Source: Caldilineales bacterium (GTDB lineage: Bacteria > Chloroflexota > Anaerolineae > JAAEKA01). From it: DNA of 38,929 nt. The DNA is taken from NCBI GenBank assembly GCA_025055015.1, contig JANWYQ010000138.1, positions 1 through 38,929 on the forward strand. Direction: 5' to 3'. Under the pieces are notes generated by a model. The model was not told where the DNA came from and did not search any database. It saw only the letters and a program-made list of their open reading frames with translations. Of this stretch, positions 35,873 to 38,929 are shown one piece after another. The position numbers and the translations under genes are program-made. How positions within the stretch are numbered: position 1 is the first letter of the stretch; each line of letters starts with the position of its first letter.

Positions 35873-36637
35873 ATGCGAGACGCGCTGATGGCTGACCTCA
35901 TCGCAACCTTGGCCGAGGGCCGCGTGGAGGACTTGGCCGTCGGCCAGCATTGGACCGGCGTGGTGGTCCAGACAGAGAGGGGCTGCCGGTGTGGGCTGGC
36001 CTCGACCCTGCGCGGCGACCGGGACCGACCTTCACTTGCGGCAGCCGAGGAGGCCGGGCGGTGGATCGGCCGCAGCGGCCGCGAGCTCGCCAGGCTGGCC
36101 CTGCGGGGGCGGGAGCACCTGCTGGAGAGGGCCATCGGCATGGCGGCCATCAATGCGCTGTTGCCCCAGGACCCGGCCACCTGGACCAACGACAACGCGG
36201 CTGCGGTGATCGCCCGCCACGGCGCCAGTCGGAGGGTGGCGCTGGTGGGGCACTTCCCCTTCGTGGACGCACTGCGCAGGGAGGTGGGGACGCTGTGGGT
36301 GTTGGAGCTGGAGCCGCGGCCTGGGGACCTGCCGGCCGAGGCAGCTGCCGAGGTGGTGCCCCAAGCCGACGTGTTGGCCATGACCGGCACCACCCTGATC
36401 AACGACACCTTCGACGCGCTGATGGCGCTGCGCCGGCCGGACGCCCTGGTAGTGGTGCTGGGGCCCTCGACGCCGCTCTCCCCGGTTCTGTTCGACTATG
36501 GGGTGGACGTGGTGGGCGGCTCGGTGGTGGAGGACGTGGACGCGGTGCTGCGGGCGCTGCGGGAGGGGGGCGGCTTCCGCCATCTCCACCGGGCCGGGGT
36601 GCGGCTGGTGACCATGGTCCGGCCGGGCCTCACTTGA
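35873..36637 (+). CDS. DUF4213/DUF364 (putative heavy-metal chelation) protein
   Basis: This 254-residue cytoplasmic protein has a DUF4213-like N-terminal domain with GCRCGLAST near residues 39-47 and NAL(L) in the AAINALLP helix. The C-terminal DUF364 Rossmann-like domain reads VALVGHFPFVDAL, then the hallmark MTGTTLINDTFDALM and VVVLGPSTPLSPVLFDYG. Structures of relatives suggested metal-chelate binding; no reaction is established. Many relatives sit near molybdenum, tungsten or corrinoid genes. It is cotranscribed with the wHTH gene. Its end overlaps the convergent hydrolase gene by 8 bases. An in-frame ATG at 35888 is an alternative start. Confidence 0.87.
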   Translation: MRDALMADLIATLAEGRVEDLAVGQHWTGVVVQTERGCRCGLASTLRGDRDRPSLAAAEEAGRWIGRSGRELARLALRGREHLLERAIGMAAINALLPQDPATWTNDNAAAVIARHGASRRVALVGHFPFVDALRREVGTLWVLELEPRPGDLPAEAAAEVVPQADVLAMTGTTLINDTFDALMALRRPDALVVVLGPSTPLSPVLFDYGVDVVGGSVVEDVDAVLRALREGGGFRHLHRAGVRLVTMVRPGLT

Positions 36638-37775
36638 GGGTGCGGTCGAAGAAGGCCCGTACCCGCTGCATGAACAGCTGATCCCCCTCGCCGACGAAGG
36701 TGTGGGGCTGGTCGGGGTAGACGAAGCACTCCACCGCCTTGCCCAGGTCCTCCAGCCGGCGGCACAGGTCCTCGGACCAGGCCAGGGGCACCTGCTCGTC
36801 CAGGGCACCGTGGTGGATGCTCACGGCGGCGGCGATGCGCTCCAGGTAGTTGATGGGGGAGATGCGCTGCAGGGCCTCGGCGGGAGGCTCCTCGCCCTCG
36901 GCCCACAGCCCGCGCGCGCCGTTGGTGAAGAAGAGGATGCGGCGATGGTTGAGGGCCTCGTCGCCGCTCATGCTGCCGTAAAGCACCGCTGCGTCCACGT
37001 CGTCGCTAACGGTGAGCACCCGCAGCGCGATGCCGCCGCCCATGCTGTGCCCCCACAGCCCGATGCGAGCCGGATTGGCCTTGGCCAGGGGGCCCGGCCG
37101 GCCGCCCTGCTCCTGGACCAGGGCTATCAGGTGGAGCACGTCCACCGCCTGGCCCACGCGGAAGTTCTCCGGCCCGCTGTCGGACGGCGGCCAGTTGCGG
37201 AAGTTGGGGTGGATCACCAGGTAGCCGGCCCGGGCCAGCGCGTCGGCGTAGCGGGTGGTGTAGGTGAGGGTGTTGTAGCGCGCTGGGTCCACGTAGCCGT
37301 GCAGCACCAGCACCACTGGCAGCGGCCCCGGCGCCTTCGGCGTGTTCATGAAGCCGTAGATGGTCAGGCCGTCGCTCGGATAGGTGATCAACGTGCGGGT
37401 GAAGGCCGCAGTGACGCCGAGGACCTGCTCGATCTGCAGCTCGCCCTCGCCGCCATAGGTGCGCGCGGCCAGGCTGTCCACGGTGAAGGCTGCGTAGGGG
37501 TCGGGCGTGGGCGTGGCGGTGGGCGTGGGGGACGGGGTGGCGGTGGGCGTGGCGGTCGGGGTCGCCGTGGGCGAGGACGTGGGGGTGGCCGTGTCGGTGG
37601 GCGAGAGGGTAGGGGTGGCCGTGGCCGTGGGCGTGGCCGTCGGGGTGGGGACGGGTAGCTCGGCCTGGGCCGCCGGGGTTGCTGCGCCGGTGGCGGTGCA
37701 GCCGGCAGCCAACAGCGCCGCTCCAACCAGGAGCAGCAGAAGCAAGGGCTTTGCGCAAGCCTTGGCGAGGTTCAT
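36630..37775 (-). CDS. Lipoprotein alpha/beta hydrolase (prolyl-oligopeptidase-like)
   Basis: This 381-residue exported enzyme has a lipoprotein signal with lipobox LAAGC (Cys26). A Thr/Pro/Ala-rich spacer follows at residues 43-91 and then an alpha/beta-hydrolase domain. The nucleophile is the serine of GHSMGGG, the oxyanion region is [10 protein letters not shown], the acid is probably the Asp of [11 protein letters not shown], and the base is the His of DQPHTF. It resembles dienelactone-hydrolase/peptidase S9-like esterases. It would act on the outer face of the membrane; the substrate is unknown. The long spacer would hold it away from the surface. It is separated from arginase by 59 bases on the same strand. 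Confidence 0.9.
   Translation of the reverse strand: MNLAKACAKPLLLLLLVGAALLAAGCTATGAATPAAQAELPVPTPTATPTATATPTLSPTDTATPTSSPTATPTATPTATPSPTPTATPTPDPYAAFTVDSLAARTYGGEGELQIEQVLGVTAAFTRTLITYPSDGLTIYGFMNTPKAPGPLPVVLVLHGYVDPARYNTLTYTTRYADALARAGYLVIHPNFRNWPPSDSGPENFRVGQAVDVLHLIALVQEQGGRPGPLAKANPARIGLWGHSMGGGIALRVLTVSDDVDAAVLYGSMSGDEALNHRRILFFTNGARGLWAEGEEPPAEALQRISPINYLERIAAAVSIHHGALDEQVPLAWSEDLCRRLEDLGKAVECFVYPDQPHTFVGEGDQLFMQRVRAFFDRTLK
37503..37649 (-). repeat. Coding tandem repeat: Thr-Pro-Ala spacer of the lipoprotein hydrolase
   Basis: Codons 43-91 of the hydrolase encode repeated TPTA/TATP units, giving a degenerate 6- and 12-base periodicity. It is a likely site of length variation, and similar linkers are common in surface proteins of Chloroflexota. 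Confidence 0.85.
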
Positions 37776-37834
37776 GGGCGTTCAGCCGGAGCGCAAGCTT
37801 CCTGTTTGCAGGCGGAGGCCCGCCGGCCGGCGGT

Positions 37835-38761
37835 TCAGAGGATGCGCTGGCCCAGCAGCGAGGCCACCAGCTTGACGGCCACCTCGGCCGTCCGGTTCCG
37901 ATCGTCCAGAATGGGGTTGATCTCCACCACGTCAATGCTGGCCACCCGCCGCGACTCGGCCAGGATCTCCATCAGCAGGTGCGCCTCGCGGTAGGTGAGG
38001 CCGCCGGGCACCGGGGTGCCGACGCCGGGGGCCACGGAGGGGTCCAGTGCGTCCATGTCCAGGCTGACGTGCAGCCGCGACAGGTGGTTGAGGTGGCTGA
38101 GCGCGCGGCGGGCCACCGTGGCCATGCCCAGCTCGTCTATGTCGCGCATGGTGTAGACGTGAACCCCGCTGACCGCCAGGTGCTCCCGCTCCTCGGGGTC
38201 CAGGTCGCGCACGCCGATCATGGCCACCTCCTGCGGCTTCAGCTTGGGGCCGGGATGGCCCAGGTTCACCAGGGCCTCGCAGCCCAGGCCCAGGAGCGTG
38301 GCCACCGGCATGCCGTGGATGTTGCCGGAGGGAGAGGTCTCCGGCGTGTTGAAGTCGCCGTGGGCGTCAATCCAGATCAGGCCCAGGGGGCCGGCGGTGG
38401 CGGTGCCGGCCACCGTCCCGATGGCGATGGAGTGGTCGCCGCCCAGGAAGATGGGGATCTCCGGCGTGGGCGCGCACTCCTTGGCCACAGCGTAGATGGC
38501 CTCGCAGGCCGCCACCACCTCCGGCAGGTGGCGCAGGCCGCCGCAGCGCAGCTCGGTCCATGCGTGCTCCTGCACGCGACGCTCGTCGCGGCCGGGCACA
38601 GGGACGTTGCCGGCGTCCTCCACCTGATAGCCCAGCCGTTGCAGCCGCTCGAAGAGGCCGGCGTAGCGCACGGCGCTGGGGCCCATGTCCACCCCGCGGC
38701 GCTGTTGGCCCAGGTCCATGGGGATGCCGAGGATGCGCACGGGAAGAGGGGATTGGGTCAT
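37835..38761 (-). CDS. rocF: Arginase
   Basis: This 308-residue ureohydrolase converts arginine to ornithine and urea using two Mn ions. The metal motifs are all present: GGDHSIAIG (about 99-107), [11 protein letters not shown] (about 125-135, with HGMP following), SLDMDALDP (about 228-236) and DVVEINP near 278. The residues around SGNIHG and the length fit arginase rather than agmatinase or formimidoylglutamase. It would serve arginine catabolism or polyamine precursor supply. The ATG is at 38761, and its own promoter lies about 110 bases upstream. Confidence 0.95.
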   Translation of the reverse strand: MTQSPLPVRILGIPMDLGQQRRGVDMGPSAVRYAGLFERLQRLGYQVEDAGNVPVPGRDERRVQEHAWTELRCGGLRHLPEVVAACEAIYAVAKECAPTPEIPIFLGGDHSIAIGTVAGTATAGPLGLIWIDAHGDFNTPETSPSGNIHGMPVATLLGLGCEALVNLGHPGPKLKPQEVAMIGVRDLDPEEREHLAVSGVHVYTMRDIDELGMATVARRALSHLNHLSRLHVSLDMDALDPSVAPGVGTPVPGGLTYREAHLLMEILAESRRVASIDVVEINPILDDRNRTAEVAVKLVASLLGQRIL

Positions 38762-38871
38762 AGACGCTCCGAGAGAGAAACAGCGTGGAGGCCTGCCCGG
38801 CCGGCCTGCGTGGCCGGCCGAGGCCCTGGGGACAGCGGTCCAGCGTGGCCGCCGGGTCCCTGGAGAGGCCT

Positions 38872-38880
38872 ATTCTAGCA
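38872..38880 (-). promoter_or_regulatory. Possible extended -10 promoter of the arginase gene
   Basis: The minus strand reads TGCTAGAAT (38880-38872), an extended -10 box. No good -35 is seen at the usual distance. Confidence 0.4.
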
Positions 38881-38929
38881 CACTTCTATTTGCGCAACCG
38901 AACCAAGTTGGATAAGATTCAGCGCCCCA

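Noticed and set aside
37503-37875. Plus-strand ORFs rich in Gly/Val across 37.5-37.9 kb
   Set aside because: They are antisense readings of the Thr/Pro repeat of the lipoprotein hydrolase.

Overview
This is a GC-rich, gene-dense bacterial chromosome segment with no rRNA, tRNA, CRISPR array, transposase or phage gene that I can recognise. The gene content fits a Chloroflexota (Anaerolineae/Caldilineae-like) heterotroph: RNase J, a type-4 uracil-DNA glycosylase, a two-subunit-type methylmalonyl-CoA mutase, lipoproteins with Thr/Pro linkers, GTG and TTG starts behind strong Shine-Dalgarno sites, and frequent TTGnnn-N17-TAGAAT promoters. The taxonomic call is an inference from gene style, not from a marker gene.

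Layout. 1-3.4 kb: the last codons of an acyl-CoA synthetase, an 83-bp duplicated gene end, an EamA transporter, radC and two uncharacterised proteins. 3.4-7.6 kb: an SDR/DUF2867 protein with a small membrane protein, then a corrinoid region. There, two signal-less BtuF-like binding proteins diverge around a near-consensus promoter and a well-formed cobalamin riboswitch, and the riboswitch transcript also carries an undescribed 137-residue membrane protein. 7.6-11.1 kb: RNase J, uracil-DNA glycosylase and a DUF4097-like anchored protein. 11.1-21.8 kb: the propionate/methylmalonyl-CoA module. Methylmalonyl-CoA mutase large subunit, a PaaI-type thioesterase and methylmalonyl-CoA epimerase lie in one transcript. 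Carboxyltransferase, an unknown 193-residue protein, biotin carboxylase, biotin carrier protein and a spermidine-synthase-like membrane protein lie in a second tight operon. A probable lipoprotein isoaspartyl methyltransferase sits between them.

22-33.5 kb: accessory metabolism. This includes an MDR reductase with a DUF1624 membrane protein, a 1002-residue FAD/Fe-S dehydrogenase resembling YdiJ, a Nudix hydrolase, a membrane STAS protein, a DadA-like oxidase, the set pepT / double GNAT / CBU_0592 protein, and msrA. 33.6-38.9 kb: a DASS anion transporter with a structured leader and a strong intrinsic terminator, a promoter-wHTH-DUF364 pair, an alpha/beta-hydrolase lipoprotein, and arginase.

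How it fits together: propionyl-CoA would be carboxylated by the biotin enzyme, epimerised, and isomerised to succinyl-CoA by the B12-dependent mutase. The riboswitch locus supplies or senses the corrinoid that the mutase needs, although the mutase's own B12-binding subunit is not in the window. The most unusual non-coding signals are three short tandem arrays with exact 8-, 10- and 9-base periods in the gaps of the mutase region, a palindromic element present twice, and the folded leader of the DASS gene. All functional statements rest on reading the sequence and on family knowledge; nothing was searched.
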